Origin: JAHEAO01 sp942492375
GTDB taxonomy: Bacteria > Pseudomonadota > Alphaproteobacteria > Rhodobacterales > Rhodobacteraceae
NCBI GenBank assembly: GCA_942492375.1
Contig: CALOEL010000005.1
Coordinates: forward strand, 1-64,000
Direction: 5' to 3'
DNA length: 64,000 nt
Every line of letters starts with the position of its first letter. Within the stretch, counting starts at the first letter, position 1. Positions 1-11,500 of this stretch are shown in pieces. Position numbers and translations under genes: made by a program. The notes below the pieces were generated by a model. That model saw only the letters and a list, made by a program, of their open reading frames with translations, had not been told where the DNA came from and did not search any database.

Positions 1-10
1 CGTCCACCAG

Positions 11-471
11 CTAGGTGGCAGCCGACGTGAGTTGACGATGATCTGGCGCAAAGGTGACCTGATGGCCCCCACAGCGCACGGTGCTACCCCTCCCGGCGAA
101 GCGGACGGCCAGATCGTAGAGGCCAGAGCGCAAGGCCGGCAGGGCAATGCGGTCCTCTGCACCGCCTTCGGCCAGAACGGTATCAGAGCCTTCGGCCGTC
201 AGTTGCCAGCTGGCAGCAGCACCGAATTCCAGTTCGCACGGGGTTTGGCTTGCGACGATCACCTCGGCGGGACATCGGCGTTCGCGACCCCGCGCCTGCT
301 CCTCGGCCAGCGCCTCTCGGATCAGCGGTTCGGTCGACAGGTCGAGACCGTTCGCCCGCAGCAGCGCCTTCTGCGTATCCGGCAAGATGTGCCGCTCTGC
401 GCCGCTCAGGTCATGGAAGGACGCCACGATATCGAAGCGCTCGGCCAGTGCGTTCAAAGCTTCATCCGCAG

Positions 472-475
<4 letters not shown>
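11..475 (-). pseudogene. malQ: 4-alpha-glucanotransferase (MalQ), N-terminal fragment
   Basis: The 154-residue product resembles the N-terminal accessory domain of bacterial 4-alpha-glucanotransferase, the GH77 enzyme that disproportionates maltodextrins during glycogen turnover. It is recognised from the opening (LNALAERFDI..FHDLSG.E) and from its place as last gene of a glg operon. The GTG start overlaps the glgX stop (GTGA), suggesting translational coupling. The frame ends at an in-frame TAG at 11-13. GH77 enzymes are usually well over 500 residues, so no catalytic domain is present in this frame. A residue or two remain readable beyond the TAG before the window edge, so a real nonsense mutation, a nearby frameshift or a sequencing error cannot be told apart here. 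Confidence 0.55.
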
Positions 476-2606
<2,131 letters not shown>

Positions 2607-2610
<4 letters not shown>

Positions 2611-4049
2611 GCGGACCTCATGAGATCTTCGAAGAGCGTCAGATACACCCGCGCCGATTGGTCCCATCCGACCGGATGACGCATCGCGCGCCGGACCATC
2701 GCGTTCCAGACCTTTGGCTGGCGGAACAGCGCGAATGTCCGCTCGATTGCCTGGTCCAGCGTCAGCGCATTGACCGGCGCGAACTGGATGCCGGTCGCGC
2801 AGTTCGCGGCAAGAGCGGCGGCATTCGCGTCGATTACCGTATCTGCCAGCCCACCGGTGCGCGCGACCACCGGAATGGTGCCATACCGCAACCCGTAAAG
2901 CTGGGTCAGGCCGCAGGGTTCAAACCGTGACGGGATCAGGATCGCGTCACTGCCGCCCTGCATCAGATGCGACAGGGATTCGTCATAGCCGATGATCACC
3001 CCGACCGACCCGGCGTGACGGCTCGCCGCCGCGACGAAGGCACGCTCCAGCGCCGTGTCGCCCGACCCAAGCAAAGCAAGGCGACCGCCGCGCCCAACGA
3101 GGCCCGGCAGGCAGTCAAGGAGCACGTCGAGCCCCTTTTGCGACGTCAGTCGCGAGATAACGCAGAAAAGCGGCGCGTCTGGGTCCGGCGTCAGCGCAAA
3201 ACGTGCCTCCAGCTCCGCTCGGTTCCCGGCCTTGGCCCGGATCGAACGCGCGGAATAGGGCTGGACCAGATCGGGATCCGTCTCGGGGTTCCAGATATCC
3301 AGATCAATGCCGTTGAGGATGCCAATCAGGTCCTTCTTCCGGGCCTGCAAAACCCCTTCAAGTCCCATGCCCATTTCAGGCGTAAGCAGTTCATCGGCAT
3401 AGGTCGGACTGACGGTCGTCAACTTGTCGGCAAGGGCAAGTCCGCCTTTCAGGAAGCTGACACGACCGAAATATTCGATGCCGTCCGGCGTGAACAGGCC
3501 CCTTGCCAGCCCCAACTCGTCCTGCACCTTCGCATCGAACAAGCCTTGGAACGCGATGTTATGGATTGTCATCACCGTCGGAGGCGCCGGCTTCCCGCTT
3601 TGCTGCAGATAGGCCGGCACAAGACCGGCCTGCCAGTCATGCGCGTTCACAACGTCGGGGCGCCAGTCCCCGATGCCCTGCAGCGCCACCTCTGCACCCA
3701 CCCTGGACAGCGCCCCGAACCGCAGATGGTTGTCGGACCAGTCCTGTCCCTTTGGGTCGAGATAGATGTTGCCGGGCCGGTCATAGAGATGCGGCGCGTC
3801 GAGAAGCAACAGGTCCAGACCCTCGGCCTTGGCCACGATCACCCGTGCCGGCCCACCGAAAAGATCTTCAAAGCGCATTGCCTCGGCACCACCGGATGCC
3901 AGCGCCGACAGCGCGGGATAGGCCGGGATCAGCACCCTTACGCTGGCGCCCATCGCAGCCAGCGCCTTGGGAACCGCCCCGATCACATCCGCCAGACCGC
4001 CGGTCTTGACGAATGGGGCACATTCCGAGGCGACGAAGAGCAGTTTCAC
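2607..4049 (-). CDS. glgA: Glycogen synthase (ADP-glucose alpha-1,4-glucosyltransferase)
   Basis: Transfers glucose from ADP-glucose to the growing alpha-1,4-glucan. The 480-residue product is full length for a bacterial GT5 synthase. The ADP-glucose-binding KTGGL motif sits at residues 15-19 (K15), and the C-terminal half has the E-x7-E type nucleotide-sugar region (PSRFEPCGLTQLYGLRYGT). The start is GTG, separated from the glgC TAG stop by no bases, and the stop overlaps the glgX ATG (ATGA), so it lies in a tightly coupled operon. No frame damage is seen here, in contrast to the adjoining glgX. Confidence 0.95.
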
Positions 4050-5309
4050 CTATGCATCCAGTGCTTCGATCATCGGCGCGGTGATCAGACAGACGCCGCC
4101 TTCGGTCCTGCGGAACCGTTTTGCATCCAATTCAGGATCCTCGCCAACGACCAGGTTTTCCGGGATGTGGACGCCCCGGTCGATCACCACATCGCTCAGC
4201 TGTGCATTCCTGCCGATATCGACATAGGGCATCGCCACGACCCCTTTGAGACCGGAGAACGAATGGGTCTTCACCCCGGTGAACAGAAGGCAGCGATGCA
4301 GGCTCGATCCGGAGATGATGCAACCGCCGGACACCATCGACGAGATCGCCTGGCCGCGCCGCCCCTCTTCGTCGTGGATGAATTTCGCCGGGGCGGTCAG
4401 TTCGGAATAGGTCCAGATCGGCCACTCATTGTCATAAAGATCAAGCTCGGGCTCGAAATCGGTCAGATCGATATTGGCCTGCCAGAAAGCATCCACCGTG
4501 CCGACATCGCGCCAGTAGGGCGCTTTTTCCAGCCCGGTCCGAACGCAGGACCGGCTGAACGGATGCGCGATGGCTTTGCCGTTCTTCACGATCGACGGGA
4601 TCAGATCCTTGCCGAAGTCATGGCTTGAATTCGGATCGGCGGCGTCTTCTTGCAGGAGCTCGATCAGGTACTGGGTTTCGAAGACGTAAATCCCCATGCT
4701 TGCAAGCGCCAAATCCGGGTGGCCGGGCATCGCCGGCGGATCGGCCGGCTTTTCAACGAAATCCAGGATGCGGTCATTCTCGCCGACTTTCATGACACCG
4801 AAACCCTTCGCCTCCTGGCGTGGTACTTCGATACAGCCCACCGTAACGTCCGCGCCGGTTTCGACATGATGGGCGATCATCTTCGAGTAGTCCTGCTTGT
4901 AGATGTGATCGCCGGCCAGAATCACGATGTACTTGGGACGGTACCCCTCGATGATGTCGATGTTCTGGGTCACCGCGTCGGCGGTGCCCTTGTACCAGTT
5001 CTCTTCATCCAGCCGCTGCGAGGCGGGCAGGATATCCAACGACTCGTTCCGCTCGGCCCGAAAGAAGCTCCAACCTCGCTGAAGATGCCGGATCAGCGAA
5101 TGTGCTTTGTACTGCGTCGCGACACCGATCCGCCGAATGCCCGAATTGACGGCATTCGAAAGCGCGAAGTCGATGATCCGGCTTTTCCCGCCGAAATACA
5201 TCGCCGGCTTCGCACGTCTGTCGGTCAGTTCGTACAGGCGACTGCCCCGGCCTCCTGCCAGGACAAAGGCCATGGATTGCTGTGCAAGCCGTTGAGATTC
5301 CATACCCAT
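4050..5309 (-). CDS. glgC: Glucose-1-phosphate adenylyltransferase (ADP-glucose pyrophosphorylase)
   Basis: Makes ADP-glucose from glucose-1-phosphate and ATP, the committed and usually allosterically controlled step of bacterial glycogen synthesis. The 419-residue protein has the N-terminal pyrophosphorylase signature (LAGGRGSRLYELTDRRAKPA), the product-site region around AGDHIYKQDY, and a C-terminal left-handed beta-helix region (GCIISGSSLHRCLLFTGVK). Length matches the family. It lies 42 bases downstream of glgB and directly abuts glgA. Confidence 0.96.
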   Translation of the reverse strand: MGMESQRLAQQSMAFVLAGGRGSRLYELTDRRAKPAMYFGGKSRIIDFALSNAVNSGIRRIGVATQYKAHSLIRHLQRGWSFFRAERNESLDILPASQRLDEENWYKGTADAVTQNIDIIEGYRPKYIVILAGDHIYKQDYSKMIAHHVETGADVTVGCIEVPRQEAKGFGVMKVGENDRILDFVEKPADPPAMPGHPDLALASMGIYVFETQYLIELLQEDAADPNSSHDFGKDLIPSIVKNGKAIAHPFSRSCVRTGLEKAPYWRDVGTVDAFWQANIDLTDFEPELDLYDNEWPIWTYSELTAPAKFIHDEEGRRGQAISSMVSGGCIISGSSLHRCLLFTGVKTHSFSGLKGVVAMPYVDIGRNAQLSDVVIDRGVHIPENLVVGEDPELDAKRFRRTEGGVCLITAPMIEALDA

Positions 5310-5351
5310 TCGTGAGTCTCCTTCAATATCTCGCGTGACCCCGGATCACGC

Positions 5352-7553
5352 TCAGCCCTGTTGCAGTTCGAAGAACAGCGTCGAAAGCGGCGGCAGGGTC
5401 AGCGACAGGGAATGAGCGCGGCCGGACGCCGCGATCCGTTCGCTGTCGGCATGGCCGAGATTGCCCCGGCCCCCGCCGCCGTAATCGCTGGCATCGGTAT
5501 TCAGCTTCTCGATCCAGCGTCCCGGCTGGGGAACACCAACGCGTCGTGCAGATCGTTCCACCGGTGTCATGTTGGACACCACCAGAACCGGCGGCGCGCC
5601 ATCGGCCCCCCGGCGGATCCAGGCGAAGATGGATTCCTCCGCCGCGCCTTCCTCGATCCATTCGAAGCCCTCGGGCTTGCTGTCGAGTTGGTAGAGCGCG
5701 GGTGTTGTGCGGTAGAGCTCATTGAGGTCATGGACCAGCCGTTGCACTCCCTTGTGCAGGTCGATGTCCAGCAGATGCCAATCGATGCTCGCATCATGGT
5801 TCCACTCCGAACCTTGCGCGAATTCTCCGCCCATGAACAAGAGCTTCTTGCCGGGGTGCCCCCACATGAACCCGTAGTAAGCTCGCAGGTTGGCAAACTT
5901 GTCGCCGCCGCTTCCGGGCATCCGGTCAAGCAGCGAGCCCTTGCCGTGCACCACCTCGTCATGGCTGAGCGGCAGGACGAAATTCTCGGAAAAGGCGTAG
6001 TGCAGGCCGAAGGTCATCTTGTGATGATGGTACTTTCGATGAACCGGGTCTTCGGACATGTACGACAATGTGTCGTTCATCCAGCCCATGTTCCATTTGT
6101 ACCCGAACCCCAGCCCGCCATGGCTGGTGGGCGCGCTGACGCCGGGAAATGCCGTCGATTCCTCGGCAAGCGTCACGATCCCCGGCATCTCGCCGTAGCA
6201 GATTTCGTTGGTCCGTTGCAGGAAGGCGATGGCTTCCAGGTTCTCGCGTCCGCCATGGACGTTTGGCACCCATTCGCCGTCCTTGCGGGAATAGTCGCGG
6301 TAGAGCATCGAGGCCACGGCATCGACACGCAGCCCGTCGACATGATGCTCCCGCAACCAGTAAAGCGCATTGGACGTCAGATAGTTGGCGACCTCTCGGC
6401 GGCCGTAATTGTAGACCAGCGTGTTCCAGTCCGGATGAAACCCTTCCTTGCGGTCGGCATGTTCGTATAGCGGCGTTCCGTCGAACAGGCCCAGACCGTG
6501 GCTGTCTTCGGGAAAATGGCCCGGCACCCAGTCGAGGATCAGGCCAAGACCGGCGGCATGGCAGGCCTCCACCAACGCGCGGAACTCGTCAAGGGTGCCA
6601 TGGCGGATCGTCGGCGCAAAGAGACCGATCGGCTGATAACCCCATGATCCGTCGAAGGGAAATTCAGACACGGGCATAAGCTCGATATGGGTGAAACCCA
6701 TATCCTTTGCATAGCCCACAAGTTGCTCGGCAAGTTCGAGGTAGGACAGAGGCCGGTTGCCCTCATCCGGAACCCGTTTCCAGGATCCCAGATGCACCTC
6801 GTAGATCGAGATCGGCTGATCGATCCTTTGCGCCGCATCGCGCCTTTTCATCCACGCCTTGTCAGCCCAGTCATGACCTCGAAGCTTACGCACGACAGAT
6901 GCGGTTTTCGGCGGATGTTCGGACCCAAATCCGAACGGATCGGCCTTCTGCGGCAACAGCCGTCCATCAGGGCCGAGCAATTCATACTTGTAGGCCTCGC
7001 CCTCGCCGATAGCCGGAATGAAAATTTCCCAGACGCCGGTATGACCGCGCCGACGCATCAGATGCCGGCGGCCGTCCCAGCCGTTGAAATTGCCAACGAC
7101 GGAAACCCGGCTTGCATTCGGCGCCCAGACCGCGAAATGAGTGCCGTCCACGCCCTCATGGGTCAACACATGCGCACCCAACACCTGCCAAAGGTTCAGG
7201 TGCGCGCCTTCGCCGATCAGATGTTCATCAAGAGCGCCCAGCACGGGGCCGAACCGATACGGGTCCTCGATGGTCCATGCATCGTCGCCGCGGGTCATGC
7301 GCAGGCGATAGTCAAAGCGAGACTTCCGCCGGGCCGCCTGCCCGACAAACAGCCCCGGAGCATCGGCAACAGGCTGAAGCGCGACCACGCGCCGTCCACT
7401 CTTCGCGTCCAGAACCTCGACGCCCTCGGCCCAGGGATCAAAGACACGTATAGCGGGATGGCCCGCGACCAGATGCTGGCCCAGTATCGCGAATGGATCA
7501 GGATGAGTGCCGGCAAGAATCTGCCGTGTGTCCTCTGTCGCGATCAGTGTCAT
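5352..7553 (-). CDS. glgB: 1,4-alpha-glucan branching enzyme
   Basis: Cuts alpha-1,4-glucan chains and rejoins them through alpha-1,6 links to branch glycogen. The 733-residue protein has the long form of the N-terminus: a first beta-sandwich module (about 1-110), a CBM48 module (about 115-210, THFAVWAPNA), a GH13 barrel (about 220-620) and a C-terminal beta domain. Catalytic motifs are visible: GLRVDAVASMLY (Asp nucleophile), AEESTAF (Glu acid/base) and LPLSHDEV (Asp stabiliser). The ATG overlaps the glgP stop (ATGA). Confidence 0.96.
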   Translation of the reverse strand: MTLIATEDTRQILAGTHPDPFAILGQHLVAGHPAIRVFDPWAEGVEVLDAKSGRRVVALQPVADAPGLFVGQAARRKSRFDYRLRMTRGDDAWTIEDPYRFGPVLGALDEHLIGEGAHLNLWQVLGAHVLTHEGVDGTHFAVWAPNASRVSVVGNFNGWDGRRHLMRRRGHTGVWEIFIPAIGEGEAYKYELLGPDGRLLPQKADPFGFGSEHPPKTASVVRKLRGHDWADKAWMKRRDAAQRIDQPISIYEVHLGSWKRVPDEGNRPLSYLELAEQLVGYAKDMGFTHIELMPVSEFPFDGSWGYQPIGLFAPTIRHGTLDEFRALVEACHAAGLGLILDWVPGHFPEDSHGLGLFDGTPLYEHADRKEGFHPDWNTLVYNYGRREVANYLTSNALYWLREHHVDGLRVDAVASMLYRDYSRKDGEWVPNVHGGRENLEAIAFLQRTNEICYGEMPGIVTLAEESTAFPGVSAPTSHGGLGFGYKWNMGWMNDTLSYMSEDPVHRKYHHHKMTFGLHYAFSENFVLPLSHDEVVHGKGSLLDRMPGSGGDKFANLRAYYGFMWGHPGKKLLFMGGEFAQGSEWNHDASIDWHLLDIDLHKGVQRLVHDLNELYRTTPALYQLDSKPEGFEWIEEGAAEESIFAWIRRGADGAPPVLVVSNMTPVERSARRVGVPQPGRWIEKLNTDASDYGGGGRGNLGHADSERIAASGRAHSLSLTLPPLSTLFFELQQG

Positions 7554-9973
7554 CCGCTTCCTCTCAGCCCGTCTCGATTCACTCCCATCGACCGGACGTT
7601 CCAGATTTCTTGCGCGTAGCCTTCGATTGTCCGGTCAGAGGAAAACCAGCCGACACGCGCGGTGTTGAGCGCCGCCATCCGGGTCCAGCGGGCGGTGTCG
7701 CGATAGGCCGCATCGACCTCGCGCTGCGCCGCGAAATAGGCGTCGAAGTCACAGGTCACCAGGAAGTAATCGTGTTCGTAGAGATTGCCGACCAGCGCTT
7801 GGTAACGATCCTTGTCCCCGCCCGAGAACACGCCATCGGCGATCTGGCGCAGAACCCGCTGCAGTCTCGGGCTGGTCTCGATAGCACGACGAGCGAAATC
7901 GGGTTCGTCGCGTCGGGCTGCCGCTTCTGCCGCGGTCATGCCGAAGAGAAAGAAGTTTTCCGCCCCGACACGGTCCCGGATCTCGACATTGGCGCCGTCC
8001 AGCGTCCCGATCGTCGGCGCTCCGTTCAGCGCGAGTTTCATGTTGCCGGTGCCCGATGCTTCCTTGCCGGCCGTCGATATCTGTTCCGAAAGATCGGCGG
8101 CCGGGATCAGAATCTCCGCCATCGAGACGTTGTAGTTCGGCGGGAAAACGACCTGCAGCAAATCGCGTGTCACCGGGTCGGCGTTGATCCTGGAGGCGAC
8201 ATCATTGATCAGGCGGATGATGCTCTTGGCTGCAACATAGCCGGGCGCGGCCTTGCCGCCGAAAAGCTTGACACGCGGTGTCCAGTCGCCATCCGGATTG
8301 TCACGAATGTCATTCCAAAGCGCCACGGTCTCGAGGATGTTCATCAACTGTCGCTTGTATTCGTGCACGCGCTTGATGTGCACGTCGAACATCGCGGCGG
8401 GATCGATCCTGACCCCATCTCTGGCTTTCAGCCAGGCTGCAAGTCTTTCCTTGTTGGTCGTTTTCGCTGCACGGAATGACGTCAGGAATCCCGCATCACC
8501 GATGAAGGGCACAAGCTCTTGCAGCCGCTCTAGATCGTCGGCCCAACCGCTTCCTATCGTCTCGTCGATCAATGTCCGAAGCGGCGGGTTGCAGGAATAG
8601 AGCCAGCGGCGCGGCGTGATCCCGTTCGTCTGGTTGACGATGCGGTTCGGGAAGGTTGCGTGTAGATCGGCGAACACCGTTTCCTTGACCAGTTCGGTAT
8701 GCAGCGCCGAGACGCCGTTGACCTTGTGCGCCATCACGAAGGCCAACTCCCCCATCTTGACCGAGCCGGCGTCGATGATCCGGATCGGACTGCCTTTCGC
8801 AGCAAGACTCTTTTGCTGGATGATCTCGATGATACGGTGGTGGCGCGGCAGCACCCGCGCGAAAAGATCCGAAGGCCAACGCTCCAGCGCCTCCGGCAGA
8901 AGCGTATGGTTCGTATAGCTCAGACAGGATCGCGCGATATCGATTGCCCGGGCCATCGCGACGCCATGTTCGTCGACAAGCAGACGGACAAGCTCCGGAC
9001 CGGCGATCGCGGGGTGAGTGTCGTTCATCTGGATCGCGACATGATCCGGAAGCGCGTCCAGCCCGTGGCCTTCCGAGAGGAAGCGGCGCAGAAGATCCTG
9101 AATGGAGGCGGAAGTGAAGAAATACTCCTGCTTCAGCCGCAATTCCTTGCCGATATCCGTGGTGTCATCGGGGTAGAGTACGCGCGAGATCGTCCGGGCA
9201 AGCGCTTCCGGCGCGCTTGCCGCCAGATAGTCCCCCCTATTGAAGCTGGCGAGGTCAAAGAGCTTGGTCGGCTTGGCTGCCCAAAGACGCAGCGTGTTCG
9301 CCCATTTGCCCTGCCAGCCGACGATCGGCGTGTCATAAGCCGAAGCGATCACCGACTCGGCGGGATGCCAGACGGTTGTGCCGTCCTCGTCGCTCACGTG
9401 GCCACCAAAACCGATCGGGTACGCGACCTCGGGGCGTTCAAATTCCCAGGCGTGGCGCTGTGCAAGCCAGCCCTCGGCGACCTCCACCTGTTCACCATCC
9501 TCGAACTGCTGTTCGAAGAGCCCATGCTCATAGCGGATGCCATAGCCGTAAGCCGGGATGGCAAGAGTCGAAAGGCTGTCGAGAAAGCACGCGGCAAGCC
9601 GGCCCAGTCCGCCATTTCCAAGGGCAGCGTCGGGTTCGTCGGCGATGACGGTCCGATAATCCTGACCCAACGCGGTCAGAGCCTGATCCACTACTTCGGA
9701 TACCCCAAGATTGACGGCCACGTCTTCGGTCAGGCGACCGATCAGGAATTCCATCGAGAGGTAGTAGACGCGCTTGGCTTTCGACTCGTAGGTGTTACGC
9801 GTGCTTTCGAACCAAGGCTCGACCACGCGGTCACGCAAGGACAGCGCCAGCGACATTCGCCAGTCATAGAGCGACGCATGTTCCGGATCCTTGCCCAGCG
9901 AATGCTTCAGGTGACGAAGAAGCTCCGCCTGAAGAGTGGACACATCGATCTTGGGCGTAATCTGGTTCAGCAT
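7550..9973 (-). CDS. glgP: Glycogen/starch/alpha-glucan phosphorylase
   Basis: Phosphorolyses terminal alpha-1,4 bonds of glycogen to glucose-1-phosphate (GT35, pyridoxal phosphate). At 807 residues it is full length. The PLP-site stretch EASGTGNMKLALNGA carries the cofactor lysine, followed by TIGTLDGANVEI. It is the first gene of the minus-strand glg operon, so the operon promoter should lie in 9974-10348. Having the degradative phosphorylase lead the biosynthetic genes is an arrangement known from other bacterial glycogen operons. Confidence 0.96.
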   Translation of the reverse strand: MLNQITPKIDVSTLQAELLRHLKHSLGKDPEHASLYDWRMSLALSLRDRVVEPWFESTRNTYESKAKRVYYLSMEFLIGRLTEDVAVNLGVSEVVDQALTALGQDYRTVIADEPDAALGNGGLGRLAACFLDSLSTLAIPAYGYGIRYEHGLFEQQFEDGEQVEVAEGWLAQRHAWEFERPEVAYPIGFGGHVSDEDGTTVWHPAESVIASAYDTPIVGWQGKWANTLRLWAAKPTKLFDLASFNRGDYLAASAPEALARTISRVLYPDDTTDIGKELRLKQEYFFTSASIQDLLRRFLSEGHGLDALPDHVAIQMNDTHPAIAGPELVRLLVDEHGVAMARAIDIARSCLSYTNHTLLPEALERWPSDLFARVLPRHHRIIEIIQQKSLAAKGSPIRIIDAGSVKMGELAFVMAHKVNGVSALHTELVKETVFADLHATFPNRIVNQTNGITPRRWLYSCNPPLRTLIDETIGSGWADDLERLQELVPFIGDAGFLTSFRAAKTTNKERLAAWLKARDGVRIDPAAMFDVHIKRVHEYKRQLMNILETVALWNDIRDNPDGDWTPRVKLFGGKAAPGYVAAKSIIRLINDVASRINADPVTRDLLQVVFPPNYNVSMAEILIPAADLSEQISTAGKEASGTGNMKLALNGAPTIGTLDGANVEIRDRVGAENFFLFGMTAAEAAARRDEPDFARRAIETSPRLQRVLRQIADGVFSGGDKDRYQALVGNLYEHDYFLVTCDFDAYFAAQREVDAAYRDTARWTRMAALNTARVGWFSSDRTIEGYAQEIWNVRSMGVNRDGLRGSG

Positions 9974-10015
9974 CAGCGTGTAATTGTCCCCGTGTCCGAC
10001 CGCTGCCGGTCATTT

Positions 10016-10029
10016 TTTTTGCGCGTTAG
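10016..10029. promoter_or_regulatory. Candidate LacI-type operator on the glgP side
   Basis: TTTTTGCGCGTTAG matches 11 of 14 positions of the operator TTTACGCGCGTTAA found in front of smoE. It lies about 45 bases upstream of the glgP start. It is the weakest of the three copies, and its role in glycogen gene control is inference. Confidence 0.35.
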
Positions 10030-10200
10030 TAGCGGTGACCCAACTTGTGTAAAAGGGTCACTCGCGCCAAGCTAATCAACCCCTCGCACCGGCTCAAGTC
10101 CGCCAGCGCGGCTCTGTCCACCAACCTGTCGCTTTCGTGGCCTTTGCGGCCGCCTATCAACCGCTATTCGCCCCCGCAGAGAACGCCGCCACCGGCAATG

Positions 10201-10260
10201 TTCAATACGGGTCGACTCGCAACCGAGAGCCGGGCCAGTGTTTGGCGCAGCCGTATTGAA
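10201..10260. repeat. Perfect 10-bp inverted repeat spanning 60 bases
   Basis: Arms TTCAATACGG (10201-10210) and CCGTATTGAA (10251-10260) are exact reverse complements separated by 40 bases. With a small gap the similarity extends outward (CAATG versus TATATTG). It could be a long-loop RNA hairpin, paired protein sites for looping, or a remnant of a small mobile element. No open frame lies inside. Confidence 0.5.
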
Positions 10261-10287
10261 TATATTGCCACGCGTCAACTAATAAAC

Positions 10288-10301
10288 TTTACGCGCGCAA
10301 A
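10288..10301. promoter_or_regulatory. Candidate LacI-type operator, autoregulatory
   Basis: TTTACGCGCGCAAA is a near-palindrome with a central CG, typical of LacI-family operators, ending 47 bases before the regulator start. It shares 12 of 14 positions with the copy before smoE. It overlaps a second palindrome, CGCAAA-TT-TTTGCG (10296-10309). Autoregulation is inferred from position. Confidence 0.55.
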
Positions 10302-10348
10302 TTTTTGCGATACGAAACTAACAAGTCTCGGGCATCTGGAAGGCGCCA

Positions 10349-11374
10349 ATGAGTGATCGAAAAATCCAGACGATGGAAGATTTCGCTTCGGTAAGCGGCA
10401 TCTCACGACCGACCATCTCAAAATACTTCAACGATCCCGAAAGCGTACGCACCACTACGCGAGAGAAGATCGAGCGCGCGCTGGAGCAATTCGACTACCG
10501 GCCCAACATCTTCGCGGTCAATCAGAATAGAAGGCTGACCAAGACGATCGGCATTATCGTGCCCTACCTCGCCGACCCGTTCTTTGCAGAGATGGCGCGG
10601 ATGATCGAGCGCCGCTGTATCGACGCCGGATATTGGCCGATTCTTTTCAGTTCGCATGGTCAGAGGCAGCTGGAAATCAACGCGCTCGAAACCTTGCGCA
10701 CACTCAAACCTGCAGGCGCGCTGATAGCTGCATTGGGGCGCGGCTCGGACCTCGACGCGATCAAGACCTTTGCCAGGAATGTGCCGACGGTTGCTTTCGA
10801 CAGCAATCAGGAAATCGGCGAAGCCTTTGTAGGTTCGAACAATTTTCAAAGCATTGGCCTTATCGTGGACTATCTCTGTCGCACAGGTGAAGCGCCGTGT
10901 TTCTTCGAAGTGCCTCCGGTCAATCCCAACGCAATCAAGCGCCGCAGTGCCTATGTCGAGGCGATGGAGCGTCTCGGCCACACGCCCGAGATCGTCCATG
11001 TCGGAAGTCACAGCTGGGAATTCGAGAAGATGGGCTTGGAAGAAGGCAAGCGCTTGATCTCGGAGCGCAAGCTGCCGTCAAGCACCGTCCTTTGCAGCAA
11101 CGACCGCATCGCGATCGGTCTGCTGGCCGCGGCGTATGATCAAGGCTTACGCGTGGGTCGCGGACCGGGTTGCGCCATGCGCATTGCCGGACATGACGAC
11201 CATCCTTGGTCGCGGTATACGTGCCCACCCCTGACGACGGTGTCGCAGGATTATTCGGCAATCGTGGAGGTCAGTGTGGAGAAGCTGTTCGAAATCATGA
11301 ACGCGGGTGGCAAGAACGAATCGAGGCAGGAAACGCTCTTCGAAGGCAAACTCATTTTGCGCCTCTCAGCGTAA
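10349..11374 (+). CDS. LacI-family transcriptional regulator, probable polyol-operon regulator
   Basis: The 341-residue protein has an N-terminal LacI helix-turn-helix (about residues 5-30, ASVSGISRPTISKYFNDPESV) and the hinge region NRRLTKTIGIIVPYLADPFF. The rest is a periplasmic-binding-protein-like effector domain to the C-terminus. It sits directly upstream of and on the same strand as the smo operon, and near-identical palindromes lie before both itself and smoE. It is therefore the likely sugar-alcohol sensor for that operon. The ligand cannot be read from sequence. In the classical Rhodobacter polyol cluster the regulator position varies, so I give no symbol. Confidence 0.88.
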   Translation: MSDRKIQTMEDFASVSGISRPTISKYFNDPESVRTTTREKIERALEQFDYRPNIFAVNQNRRLTKTIGIIVPYLADPFFAEMARMIERRCIDAGYWPILFSSHGQRQLEINALETLRTLKPAGALIAALGRGSDLDAIKTFARNVPTVAFDSNQEIGEAFVGSNNFQSIGLIVDYLCRTGEAPCFFEVPPVNPNAIKRRSAYVEAMERLGHTPEIVHVGSHSWEFEKMGLEEGKRLISERKLPSSTVLCSNDRIAIGLLAAAYDQGLRVGRGPGCAMRIAGHDDHPWSRYTCPPLTTVSQDYSAIVEVSVEKLFEIMNAGGKNESRQETLFEGKLILRLSA

Positions 11375-11413
11375 CTGCCAAGCCGCTGAAATACCGAAAG
11401 AAAGAATTTAAAG

Positions 11414-11427
11414 TTTACGCGCGTTAA
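11414..11427. promoter_or_regulatory. Candidate LacI-type operator before smoE
   Basis: TTTACGCGCGTTAA has half sites TTTACGC and GCGTTAA, which agree at six of seven positions when one is reverse-complemented. A possible -35 box TTGAC follows at 11436-11440. The site lies between the regulator gene and smoE, where an operator for the transport operon is expected. Confidence 0.6.
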
Positions 11428-11500
11428 GTTTTTTATTGACTCGAGGCCGGGAAACTTTAGTGATTACCATGCAAATGATGTCATCCAGGGAGGAACTAGG

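Larger units (their letters stand above)
9974..10348. promoter_or_regulatory. Divergent control region between glgP and the lacI-type gene
   Basis: This 375-base stretch has no convincing gene. It holds several symmetrical elements. One is a GC hairpin with arms GACCG/CGGTC followed by eight T (9998-10020). Another is an inverted repeat GTGACCC-N13-GGGTCAC (10035-10061). A third is a perfect 10-bp inverted repeat with a 40-base loop (10201-10260). Two operator-like sites (10016-10029 and 10288-10301) are listed separately. The last 90 bases are AT-rich, as expected for the promoter of the regulator gene. Promoters for both directions must lie here, but I cannot assign -35/-10 boxes with confidence. 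Confidence 0.6.

Noticed and set aside
2967..4628. A 553-codon plus-strand frame antisense to glgA and glgC
   Set aside because: Shadow of high-GC codons; glgA and glgC on the other strand are unmistakable.
9998..10020. GACCG-CTGC-CGGTC hairpin with eight T on the plus strand, looking like an intrinsic terminator
   Set aside because: No plus-strand gene ends before it; it lies in the glgP 5' region. Kept only as part of the control region description.
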